NCBI RefSeq assembly: GCF_017562075.2
Contig: NC_054085.1
Span: forward strand, 13,171,222-13,235,221
Length of the DNA stretch: 64,000 nt
Source: Anopheles merus
Taxonomy: Eukaryota > Arthropoda > Insecta > Diptera > Culicidae
Direction of reading: 5' to 3'
In this document: piece after piece, positions 1 to 9,703 of the stretch
Position numbering within the stretch: position 1 is the first letter of the stretch
Layout: every line of letters begins with the position of its first letter
Made by a program: the position numbers and the translations under genes
The notes under the pieces: generated by a model
The model's database searches: none
What the model was told of the DNA's origin: nothing
The model's input: the letters and a program-made list of their open reading frames with translations, nothing else

Positions 1-1887
1 AAGCAAACGAGGGAATATCTAAGTGTGGAAATGTACTTTAGACTGTTCCGTATGCAGACATGAGCAGAGAAGTCCAGTGTAAATATGCTTTTCATATTTG
101 CACTCAAGTTTAAGCTGAATTTATGCGATTTAAATGAGATGTTGGACTGTTGGTGGTGTAATTCGCTTCGCGCTCTAACTCATATCAACTTGCTTGTTAC
201 ACTATCTTCAGACACATCTTTAGCTTTAACATTCCAGCAGACCCTCCACCCGAAACAGTTCTAATAGAATATGACCAATCACGTACGACTTCAAACATTA
301 CCACCATTGCCAAAAGGGTTCCAAACGTCGAAACACACAGCACTCCACAGCATCAAAAAAGGGGTTTTGGTTTCATCGAAAATTCATGATTTACCGACCA
401 GTAATTCAATAATACACACTCAAGCGCAAACCGGAAAGACGCGCTCCAACAACGCATACGACCACTCCAAGTACAAGTGCACCGATATTCCCCACCGAAT
501 AAACCATCGCATCATCATCATGCTGCTGCCGCCTTTTCTGCAATATCGGTGGTTCGCTGGAAGTAATAATCCCTGCGAATGAAATAGGTTTTGCAGGAAG
601 CACTGCGTACACGAGTTCCACAACTCTACCAGCTCGTCCACATCGAGTATAGTGACGGGGTGGACAAATTGCGAATTTGTACGAAGCGCTTTCTGACCCC
701 TTTGCCTCACTTCACAAACCCCTTTCGATGGTGAAATCACAGAAAATCTACCCCCGAATGCTAAACATTATTTCAACCTGGAATAGCATAACACTTACGG
801 TGGTTACGGTTGGGGCTGCGGGTCGGTCTGCCGGTTACACTTACACAGCCCAGATAAAACCGATTAATTTATTCATGTCCAACACAACAACTGTGCAACT
901 GTGGGGTTTGATGGGGCACAAATGGGGAGGTTTTGCGTGAACAGTAATCCACCAAAAAGGCGGAAGTCATATAAAAGGTGACAGGGTGTGGGGAAGGAAC
1001 AGGCAACGTTAGTGTTTATTTGAAGAAGTCCTTGGATGATGTTTCAATTTGATGATGCATAGGGCGAGAGTTGATTACGACAGTCTTTGATATCGGTGAT
1101 ATCGTATTTGCATTTAGTTTTTTGTTTGCTTTATTTTAGATTGATGTCACCGATTGTAAGGAGGGTCTCCAATTAGCATTTATGAGTTAATGTGTAAATA
1201 CATTTATATATACCTTGTAAGGAATTATATTTAATACTTATTGTGCCTTAAAGACACTTTTAACAAGCATTTTCAATCATAATTATTTTCCAGAATATTG
1301 AACAATAAAATCATTTATAGCTAGCTTTTGATGCAACTTCACGATTGCAACAACTTACTCACGGAATGATGATTCAGAAAGGAATCGATACCATTCCATT
1401 TCTGCACAAGCGTGTGCTTCGATTCATTTCACTACCTGCTGTACTCGGACAGCTGATGTCAAGAAAGCCTATAAAAGAACATAATTGAAAGGATTGAAGC
1501 GTTGGAAATTGTAGAATCAATTTTTTAAGTTGAAGTTTGCTCTTGCCAAATTTTGAAGAAAAACGAAGTCAAACCAATGCTCTTTGCCATTATTCGTATT
1601 GATCGCCTAAAAAGACGATAATAACAATGATGTTAGGTGGACCAGCATGTCAAAACAGAGATTCGTTCATTTCACCAAGGATTTGTATGTTACTTTATTT
1701 CAAGATGATCCTGTACATGTTATAACCATGCGTTATTTTTAGACATTTGCTGACACCACCTCTCACCACAGTGGCATCGCTTTGAAGTTGAGTGTGAGTG
1801 TTGTGGGGATATCTACAAAATTACGAGTTCAAAAATGGGAATGTCAATGTTATTTTATAAAAAGTGATAAAGTGATGAAGAGTTATG
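1..1887. other. Non-coding stretch, no gene seen
   Basis: No open frame here has coding character. The frames near 271-740 overlap on both strands and show no domain, splice logic or codon bias. The sequence is ordinary unique-looking AT-rich DNA with short homopolymers. I see no tRNA, no repeat array and no clear transposon ends. Confidence 0.5.
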
Positions 1888-2212
1888 CCAAGCTATAGGG
1901 ACCGTTGTTTGTCATTAGATCTTCAAACGCTTGAACATCCTCAAAAAGTCAATCAAAATGTGTTTTTTAGCAAATTGATAAATAATGAATTGGATGCACC
2001 TTCTCTATTATAATCTTAACATTTATGCACCTGCTAGAACACTTTGATCGCGTAATTTACTGTATACCTTCCTCTAAACTCTAACGATCCTTTATTATCA
2101 ATGGCAAGGCAATTTAACGATTGGATTGATCATTTTGTTTTTAATCTCTCGACTGATTCTTATAAGTCGAGCCCCCTATTACTATTCAATTTCGATGACA
2201 ATAGCCGTTGAT
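1888..2212 (+). pseudogene. Degraded non-LTR retrotransposon RT C-terminal fragment
   Basis: Reading forward from 1888, the translation resembles the end of a LINE ORF2. It contains RDRCLSLDLQTLEH, then FFSKLINNELDAPSLL, and after a frameshift and stops LNIYAPAR. Near 2090-2212 comes FNDWIDHFVFNLS and a terminal stop. The order matches the tail of the fragment at 4918-5745 (SRCMLLGLQTLEH, FFAKLISGDMDSPYLL, LNLYAPERP), so both belong to one LINE family, here in the opposite orientation. Upstream RT motifs are missing, as expected for a 5'-truncated dead copy. The 3' tail runs into AT-rich sequence near 2275. Visible: the matching motifs and lesions. Known: these blocks close the ORF2 of many mosquito LINEs. 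The clade is uncertain. Confidence 0.65.
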
Positions 2213-4668
2213 TTAGGGATATAATGCTTAACAATAAGTTAGTTTAATAAGTTGTCGTAGTACAAATATGCAGGACAATTATATATGAAGAAATAAATTT
2301 AAAAAATATCATTGTTTTTTTTATAAAATGGCAAGTATCTTTCAATATCAAATAAATCTCACTTAGTAATCTATTTAGTAAACTTGTAATTATTGTCAAA
2401 ACCTTATCACGTAGCTTTAAACAGAGTAATAGCCCTAGACTAAAATCAAAGACATCCTCACTCTTTGATCAGTATAAAGCAAATCAATTTCAAGCTCAGC
2501 CAGGATTTTAGCTACCCCAAAACCATCAGCTTGATCATTGTGCTCACAATCCACCTGTGCGCCTCCAACCCATCACACAGGTTGCAAATGAAAAGCGAAC
2601 GTGATTTGAATATCGAACTCCCCAAATCTATGCTTGTTCAGTTCGGAAACATAAATTCATGGAAGAAATCAATTCACCAGTCTCTGGGCCATACCAAACT
2701 TCGGGATGAAAATAAAACAATTCACCCCGCATGCCACAAAACGCGACTCATAGATTTATTCCAAAATGAATAATAACGACCTCATCAACGGAATCAGCTG
2801 CCGTTGATCGGCAGCGTTCGCCTTTCCTTGGTAGCGAATTCATTGGACGGAAATTATTCCATTCGAGGCGGAGGAAAAGTTTTACACAAATCACACGATC
2901 CCGGGACCGGGGAGAAAGATCTAATTAATTAGAGCCATGGGTGAAACAATAATGCTCGCACACGCTGGATTCGGTTGAGGTTATTGATTGGGTGGAAAGG
3001 ACGCTGGCGATACAAAGCGCCCGAGCAACCCAAGGAGCGGCTGCCTCTCTTTACCATCTGATTAGGTTGCTTTATTCAGGCTGGAGGAGAGTGTTTGTTT
3101 GCCTTTTTTCCCCACGGTGTTTTGCGTCTCATTCCTTTATTATACCAGCCAACAACGGCCACCACTCCATCATGCTACGGGAGGTGCTTAATTTCTCTCC
3201 CAAATGAGCCACCGGCATGAGAGACGCCGGGTAAAAGGTTGCAAATGGAATTCCGATCGGCACAGCAGTGGTAGCCGTTTGTGACGGGCCGCAAAAAATT
3301 GGTTCCGCTTCGCACCTTCCGCGCGGGGCCAGTTGACCCTTTTTGAACACTTCACCTTTGGTGCTGTTTGTGTGTCGCTCTTTTTTGTATTATTCGGCCC
3401 GTTTTCCAGATAAAAGCCTCAATGTTGCGGTTCGAATAAAGGATCAATCTATTATTTATGAATTCAGCCCCGTTAAGGCAGGCAAAAAAATAAAAGGCTC
3501 GTAAAACATTCCATGCAACCGATTCCGCACTACAATGGCCTACAAGGCAGGGAGTTTTGTTTTCTTCTGGCTAGCTACACAGCTCGCTGACAGAAAACTA
3601 AACTGTCCCGGGGTTCGCGCAACTTTCACGACGGTTTAGTTTTACGATCGATCACAAGTCATCACAGACTATTCAGCAGGCAGGCTATTTTATTTATGAT
3701 CGTTTATAGATTGATTTGAATAATTTGATACACGGTTTTAGCATAGAAAAGATGCTCGAAACGCTATTAATGTGCTTTGATTATTCAATTATGTATGTGT
3801 TTCTTGAGGAGTCATCAATGAAATCAAATTACTTTCGTTTTAATATTGCGAGTTTTCTTGTGTTTTTTTAGCGAAGTCACGAACCAGTTTATTTCTCCCA
3901 AGAATTCACATCCAGCAAATGCTTACTTCGTTATCAACAAAGCTTACATCTATGAAGCATCTACCAAATCCTCAGATGGATGATTGGGCCATTCACCTTG
4001 AGCAATTGTCAATGCTATCAAGCAATTGTCTCCAATTCAGGAACGCCTTAGGTGCCTAGCATGAAGCGTTTGATTTGTTACCACAGTAGGTGCCATAAAT
4101 ATACATTAATCGTCCCAGAGTCGTTTGGGGATGTTGTTTCACACCTTATTGTCCATATAGAAGATCCACTTTCTGTTATATGGAGTTTGGTACATCATGT
4201 TTGTGGTTAACGATTTAAAAGACCATATATAGGAAGAGGATACTTTGTGAAACCAACAACTATTTGGATACTGTAACGATAGCTTTTACTCACATATAAA
4301 GAGATGCTTAAAGGTAGCACGAAAATACAACTTTTGGAAATATGGGAAAAATGATATTTTTTGAGTAAGCAAGCGTAAATACGAGAGTTTTTGCACCAAA
4401 CCCTGTGAGACGAGTATTTCCCAAAGTAAATAAATATAGCTTTTAGTTACATCAAACCATTTTTGTAAATTTTAGTCAATTGCTCTGCAAGTGAATGATC
4501 TTCAAAAAACATTATTTCTAGGAGGATAGTTGAGTACTTGTGTAATTCAATTAATTCTGTTATTTGATGCATACAATTTCAAACTATAGCAATATACGGT
4601 AATGTGTAGTTCAAAGTATTCAACTTAATTTAATATGCTGCTATGTATCTTATAAATAGCATATAAAG
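2213..4668. other. Non-coding stretch, no gene seen
   Basis: The first 100 bases are probably the 3' tail of the preceding LINE fragment. The remainder is AT-rich with a GC-richer patch around 2800-3400. No exon with splice sites and no domain is recognisable. Confidence 0.5.
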
Positions 4669-4717
4669 CAGGGATTTCCAAACTCTGCAGTTCGTGGGCC
4701 GTATTGCTACGCATATA
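4669..4717. mobile_element. Possible hAT element end, truncated
   Basis: The sequence from 4669 starts CAGGGATTTCCAAAC and continues to a GTGGGCC core. This resembles the hAT-type terminal repeat of the intact element at 40206-40515 (CAGGGGTCTCCAAAC...GCGGGCC). It is cut off after about 45 bases, where the 3' tail of the minus-strand LINE fragment begins. The partner end is not visible. The likely history is a LINE inserted into, or abutting, an older hAT-type element. Confidence 0.35.
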
Positions 4718-5745
4718 ACGGTGTTTATTTGTTTATTTGTCATTTAGTATTTTGCATAGACTTGCTGGGACACTTACTTATAAAATAAATCCTTAATTCA
4801 TCTACAAACTTAGCTACAGAGCTACCTATGAGGAAACGAGAGACAATTGGTTTTAAACTGATTTGTACTAATATGGAAGTAAAAAAGCATTGGTATTTGT
4901 TGAAGCTTTGTATCATTAGTTAATAGGCGTATTGTAGGAATGTACTTGAGAACGTAGGTCTTAACAGCTCACGTGTCCTCCGAGGTCGTTCAGGAGCATA
5001 AAGATTCAGCTTTTCTAGCAGGTAGGGTGAGTCCATGTCCCCGCTAATTAACTTCGCGAAAAAAGTAGCTTGTAATGCCTGACGCCTATGTTCTAACGTT
5101 TGCAGACCAAGAAGCATGCACCGTGACAGGTAATCTAATTGTTGTGATGAAGCCCCTTGTAATCGGTTTATTGCTATTCTGGAGAATCTTTTTTGTATGC
5201 TTTCTATCCTAGCCGTCCACACGTGACAGTATGGGGAGAAAAGAACTGAGTTTGACTCTAGGATGGATCGTATTAATGCAGAATATAATCCTTTCAGACA
5301 TATTGGATCTTTTATCTCAAGAGTTTGCCTGATTACAAATCCTAACATCCTATTGACTTTGGAAATTATAGAGTGATAGAAAGATAGCGATGAATCATGG
5401 ATCACACCAAGATCCCTGACTTATGACCCGCGTGACAACTTTTAACTGTGTAATGAGTAGCAAAAGTTTAAAGGGTTTCGTTTCCTGCTGAATGTAATCG
5501 CGCTGCATTTATCCACACAGAGGCTTAGTTGGTTTATCAAAAACCATTTGCTGATTGTTCTGGAGCGCAAAACAATCATCAATTGACTTTATAACTGAAC
5601 AAAGTTTAATATCATCAGCATAAAGAAGTAGAGAATGTTTTGAGAGAATAAGAGTCACGTCGTTTATGTAGAGTGTAAATAACAGCCGCCCCAAGTTGCT
5701 GCCTTGGGGAACTCCTGGAGGCCATGTTACCGTTGACTAATATGG
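4718..5745 (-). pseudogene. 5'-truncated non-LTR retrotransposon (RT and 3' tail)
   Basis: On the minus strand a reverse-transcriptase remnant starts near 5745 with the motif GVPQGSNLG. It continues with LLFTLYINDV and the catalytic box LLYADDIKL at about 5600-5690. After stops and a frameshift near 5400-5510 the typical LINE C-terminal region follows at 4920-5405: DSSLSFYHSIISKVNRMLGF, LYSALIRSILES, QKRFSRIAINRL, GLQTLEHRR and LNLYAPERP. The 3' end near 4718 is an A/T tail with repeated AAATAAAC, as expected after target-primed reverse transcription. The endonuclease and N-terminal RT are absent. It is not functional. It is the same family as the fragment at 1888-2212 but distinct from the Jockey-like element at 8423-12563, which has FADD rather than YADD. 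Confidence 0.85.
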
Positions 5746-6841
5746 TTAAATATTCTGTAATAGATAGCCCATTTCATAAAGCAAAAATGATATCTATTTC
5801 ATTAAGATGATATTATATCATAATTAAATATGTCAGTTGCACCTATCAATTGAGCAACCAAAACCAGCTATTAAAATTGATCACGTTTTAAGAATCACAA
5901 ATATAAGAAAAAATCTCCGTTTATATTGCGGTATTAAAATGCTAAATAACGTTTTAAATTTATCAACCACAACGCACATACATTTGATAACAACTTTAGC
6001 ACTCTAATCTTGTACGTTTACGACACTCGTTGAGTCGCAAAACGCAACAAACAACCAACTACAAAAAGGTAACTGTTTCAGCAACCCCGCAACGCCCGCA
6101 GGGTCACGCCCGGAACAAGGCACCCGAGGCACACACAAAAAAAGGTGTAAACGAAACATAACTCTTTAACGCGGGCGCGCACGCTCCTATCCGAGCTAAC
6201 CTAACCGGCAGTGTGTCATTTTCATAACCGTCCATCCTTGCCTCATCCGCACACGGAAAGCCATCGTGCGGCCCCCGGATGCACGCTTCCGCCAAGCCGC
6301 CGCGGGTCTTGGAAGGTGAGAGGGTTTCGCACAAAATGATTTCATAATTGACAGCTCCGTTTAACGGGCTGCACGAAAAGTCGAGCGCGGTAAGCCACAA
6401 GTGCCACAAAACACGCACCGGGTGAGGTGGAGGGGAGGAGGGGGGAGGACAAACAAGCACGGCGGGGTTACTTCCGCCATAGGTGATCCAAGCGCCGGGC
6501 TGTGTCGCCCAAAACGCAAACATAAACGCAGCACAACGCACCAACATCGTATCATGTTCGAGGTCGAGGGCGGTGGCATAACCCTTCCCCGCACTGCCTT
6601 ACTTCTCCCCTGCCATGACGTCACCTGCGCTCACCTGGGGCCCTTTTTTCGTCGCTGTAACAGCCAGCAGGTAGCACGGTGGTCACATCTGACCTTTTTT
6701 TTGCGTGCACACAGGGACCGCATTATGCGAAAAATTGACCCGAAAACGGTAGCAGTCGGCGCCTGATGGTGATATATTCCTATTAAACCGAGTGGTGGCG
6801 AGTGAGGGAAGGATTTTATGCAAAAATTATTGCAACCCTTA

Positions 6842-6878
<37 letters not shown>

Positions 6879-8139
6879 GCGCGCGTGAATTGGCAATCGT
6901 ACGGCTCGTTGAGCAGGGCCATTTCATGATGCTGGTGCGACACGAAATTCACATTTTATTCCAACCAACTTCCGGCTCGTCAATTATGCACCCAATGTTC
7001 CTTCGGTTTTTCGTCGTCCATTCCCATCACCCCTCTTTAACCTTCTGCCCCGTATGTTTCTGCCCTCGAAGCGCGTTAAACACATAGTCTTATGCTTCGG
7101 TGGAGCATGTTGTTATATATTTTTTTGTTTTTGGGTACCAAAGGATATTCTCACGCGAGAGGTGCGCCGGTAGATCGATGCTGCCGTTCCGCCCTGCATC
7201 GATCTTCGTGCCCGGCCTTTGTTTCACGGCGCGATGAGGTGAGGGGACATTTAATTTAAACATTTAAATTCGCACAGTGCGGGTTATGAAATAACAAATT
7301 GATAAAAGAGGTGGCTTGGAGTCGTTTCTGCGGGAACTGCGTCCCGTTAATCATATGCAAATAAATTGCACGGGGCAATGTTTTCAATGTTTTTTTGATA
7401 GCTGATAAGCAAGCCTGTGTTAAAATAGGTTGAAGGAATGATGAGCCGATGAGGTTCGAACAACAATGCCCATGTCCATTTTTGGTAGAATGTTTTAAAG
7501 TTTTGGTATGCAAATGTATGTGTATAATTTTTATTTCGGATAGCTTTGCCATCATTTCAAGTAGTGAAAGGTAACGGCCTTTGTTAGACAGCTATAAGCG
7601 CATAATAGTCTGATACTTGTAACATTAGACGAATATAGGTATTTTTTCTAGCGATTGGTAAACCTCGATCAGATTTCAAGTGATATCCTATTTTATTCCT
7701 TAAATTCAACACTTAATTTAATCGTGATGTATGCTGAGGCATCCAAAATTTCGCAGAATGTACATGTAATCTAGTAAAAAAGTATGTTGGGCAAGGCTTA
7801 GGTATGATTTTAGCACAAAATTGATATAGTTCAATTTATCTTATTTTTAGTAATTCTCTAGGTTCCGTTTTATAATAATCTACATGCTCGCCATGAGTGT
7901 AGCATGAGACCATGTACGTTGGACTAGCAATCTTGATACAGTCGGAGCTACTAAATTTTGACTCACTAACTCACCTATTTTTCTCTCTAAGGAACCAATT
8001 TTTGACAGCGTGTCACAATTTTTGCCTCTTAGGCATTGGTTTTCTACCTTTTTGAAGCTTTTCCTCCCGTGTAGAGTGCATGTAGGACTCCTTTCCCTTA
8101 TCACAAGCTCATGAGTGGAGGGATAGCAAGGCAACTCAT
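5746..8139. other. Non-coding stretch with GC-rich block
   Basis: The part from 6000 to 7250 is GC-rich and gives overlapping open frames on both strands (up to 147 codons at 6104-6547, minus). These are proline/cysteine-rich, mutually overlapping and lack splice logic, so I treat them as chance. A CA/GC microsatellite lies at 6845-6887. The stretch 7260-8139 is AT-rich without a gene. A segment at 7996-8040 is imperfectly repeated at 8218-8262. Confidence 0.5.
6845..6887. repeat. (AC)16(GC)n microsatellite
   Basis: About 16 AC dinucleotides run directly into a short GC alternation ending GCGCGCGTG. This gives about 43 bp of uninterrupted alternating purine-pyrimidine sequence, the classic composition for left-handed Z-DNA. 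Open frames crossing it translate as TH or VC repeats and are artefacts. Confidence 0.95.
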
Positions 8140-8211
8140 GAAATTTGCAAAATTTGGATAAAAAATTTCCCCGTGATAAGAATTTCCCACCGGTTGAAAA
8201 CCGCTACTCTA
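8140..8211 (-). mobile_element. hAT-like terminal fragment
   Basis: Read on the minus strand from 8211, the sequence starts TAGAGTAGCGGTTTTCAACC followed by GGTGGGAAATT. This resembles the common hAT non-autonomous end of the form CAGNGNNGCGGTTCTCAACC. The flanking octamer ATGCATCA (8212-8219) could be a target duplication, but I do not see its partner or the opposite terminal repeat upstream. It is therefore probably a truncated or solo end. The left boundary is arbitrary. Confidence 0.35.
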
Positions 8212-8407
8212 ATGCATCAATTTTTAACAGAGCGCATCAATGTTTGCCTCTAAGGCGGCAACGACTGTAAGAGTACACAGACAAATTATAGATAGCCAAG
8301 TTTATTAGTGGCTTAGAATTTCATACACATGCTAAGGTTGTTGTTCAAAATTATACAAACAACAATCAAAAAAATGAAAATTAGAAAATTATGAAAAAAG
8401 CAACAAC

Positions 8408-8422
8408 AACAGCAGTAACAAC
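8408..8422. repeat. 15-bp target-site duplication, left copy
   Basis: AACAGCAGTAACAAC here is repeated exactly at 12564-12578. The matches end on both sides of each copy, so the duplication defines the ends of the Jockey-like element between them. Confidence 0.9.
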
Positions 8423-8566
8423 GAGTTCTTCGGCAGCCTCCGACCCGATCGGACGCATCTAATCAGTTATCTGCGATCACTGATATAGAACACACACACT
8501 AGTAAAACAGACAACTACAACAACAAAATAGCGAAGGCGTTAAAAAGGCTAGCTCGGCCCATAGCC

Positions 8567-9703
8567 ATGGGCTGCAGCAAGAAAGGATCAGCACCGAGGG
8601 ACGCCGTGCCTTCGTGCTCATACATCACGATACCAAACGTTACCACAAGTAACGATTACGATATTCTTAGCGAAGATGAAGAAGCTCCATCGATAATTGC
8701 CGCATCGGCAATGGCAAAACAACAAAAATCAAAAATACCACCGATCACAGTCACCGGCACACAAGTAGGAGATGTGCACAAAAAAATCACCTCCGTTGGT
8801 GTAGTGAACTACACAACTAACTGTACATATAAAGGTATAGTGGTTAACACTACCACATCTAAAGATTTTAAGCTTGTAGTGGACGTGTTGAAGCGCCACA
8901 ACAATTCTTTCTACACGCATCAACTACCGGAAGAAAAAACAACGAAAGTGGTAATCTTTGGGTTACCCGAGCAAGATACAGAATACATTAAAACCGTTCT
9001 GGCTGAAGTCAATATCGCACCATGTGTAATCAAAAAACTCGAACTCAAGAAAAAACGCTACGACGACCAGTGTATGTATCTCCTACACTTCCCTAGAGGG
9101 TCAATAACACTGAGCGAACTGAAACAGGTTAGAGCAGTAGACCATCACCGAGTATACTTTGAGTACTACTCTAACAAATACGGTCCAATGCAGTGTACAA
9201 ACTGCCAGCGCTACGGACATGGTAGCGCAAACTGTTATCTTCCTCCAGTGTGCGTAAAGTGTGCCGATAAACACACATCCAAAACGTGTCCACTAAGCCA
9301 AACAACAACCTGTCCAGACGGTAAAATAGCTCCAGCCAAATTGAAGTGCGCAAATTGCAGTGAACATCATACGGCAAATTTCTCCGGCTGCCCAGCTAGG
9401 CTACGGCTTAAAAAGGTAACACCAACACCTTCTCGCTCCAGAGAATTTACGTACAACGAGACATCGTTCCCTCGTCTCCCCAACACACCAACACGTTCCA
9501 CTCCTTCAAACCACGTTAATTTCTCTGACCTGTTCCACCAACAACAAACACGTTCAAACAATAATCTTGACTTTGACCTCAACGAGATAGGGCAAATCGT
9601 TAAAGATGTATTTTCAAATCTGAGCAAATGTAGCTCAAAACAAGACCTAATCGCAGTTATTGTTCAAATATCAGCAAAATATTGTTTTCCTAACCTCAAA
9701 TAA
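8567..9703 (+). CDS. ORF1 Gag-like nucleic-acid-binding protein of Jockey-like element
   Basis: This is an intact 378-residue frame starting at an ATG 144 nt inside the element. The first 110 residues are hydrophilic. Residues about 120-205 (around VVIFGLPEQDT and HRVYFEYYSNKYGPM) resemble the RRM-like/PRE_C2HC region of Jockey-type Gag proteins. Three zinc knuckles follow: C210-x2-C-x4-H-x4-C, C229-x2-C-x3-H-x4-C, and C261-x2-C with a nearby H and a final C. The C-terminal part is basic and Ser/Thr/Pro-rich. Such proteins bind element RNA and form ribonucleoprotein particles used in retrotransposition. The stop codon overlaps an ATG (TAATG at 9701-9705), a typical arrangement for termination-reinitiation of ORF2. 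No lesion is visible in ORF1. Confidence 0.92.
   Translation: MGCSKKGSAPRDAVPSCSYITIPNVTTSNDYDILSEDEEAPSIIAASAMAKQQKSKIPPITVTGTQVGDVHKKITSVGVVNYTTNCTYKGIVVNTTTSKDFKLVVDVLKRHNNSFYTHQLPEEKTTKVVIFGLPEQDTEYIKTVLAEVNIAPCVIKKLELKKKRYDDQCMYLLHFPRGSITLSELKQVRAVDHHRVYFEYYSNKYGPMQCTNCQRYGHGSANCYLPPVCVKCADKHTSKTCPLSQTTTCPDGKIAPAKLKCANCSEHHTANFSGCPARLRLKKVTPTPSRSREFTYNETSFPRLPNTPTRSTPSNHVNFSDLFHQQQTRSNNNLDFDLNEIGQIVKDVFSNLSKCSSKQDLIAVIVQISAKYCFPNLK

Noticed and set aside
6104..6547. 147-codon minus-strand frame
   Set aside because: GC-rich chance frame overlapping others; no recognisable motif.
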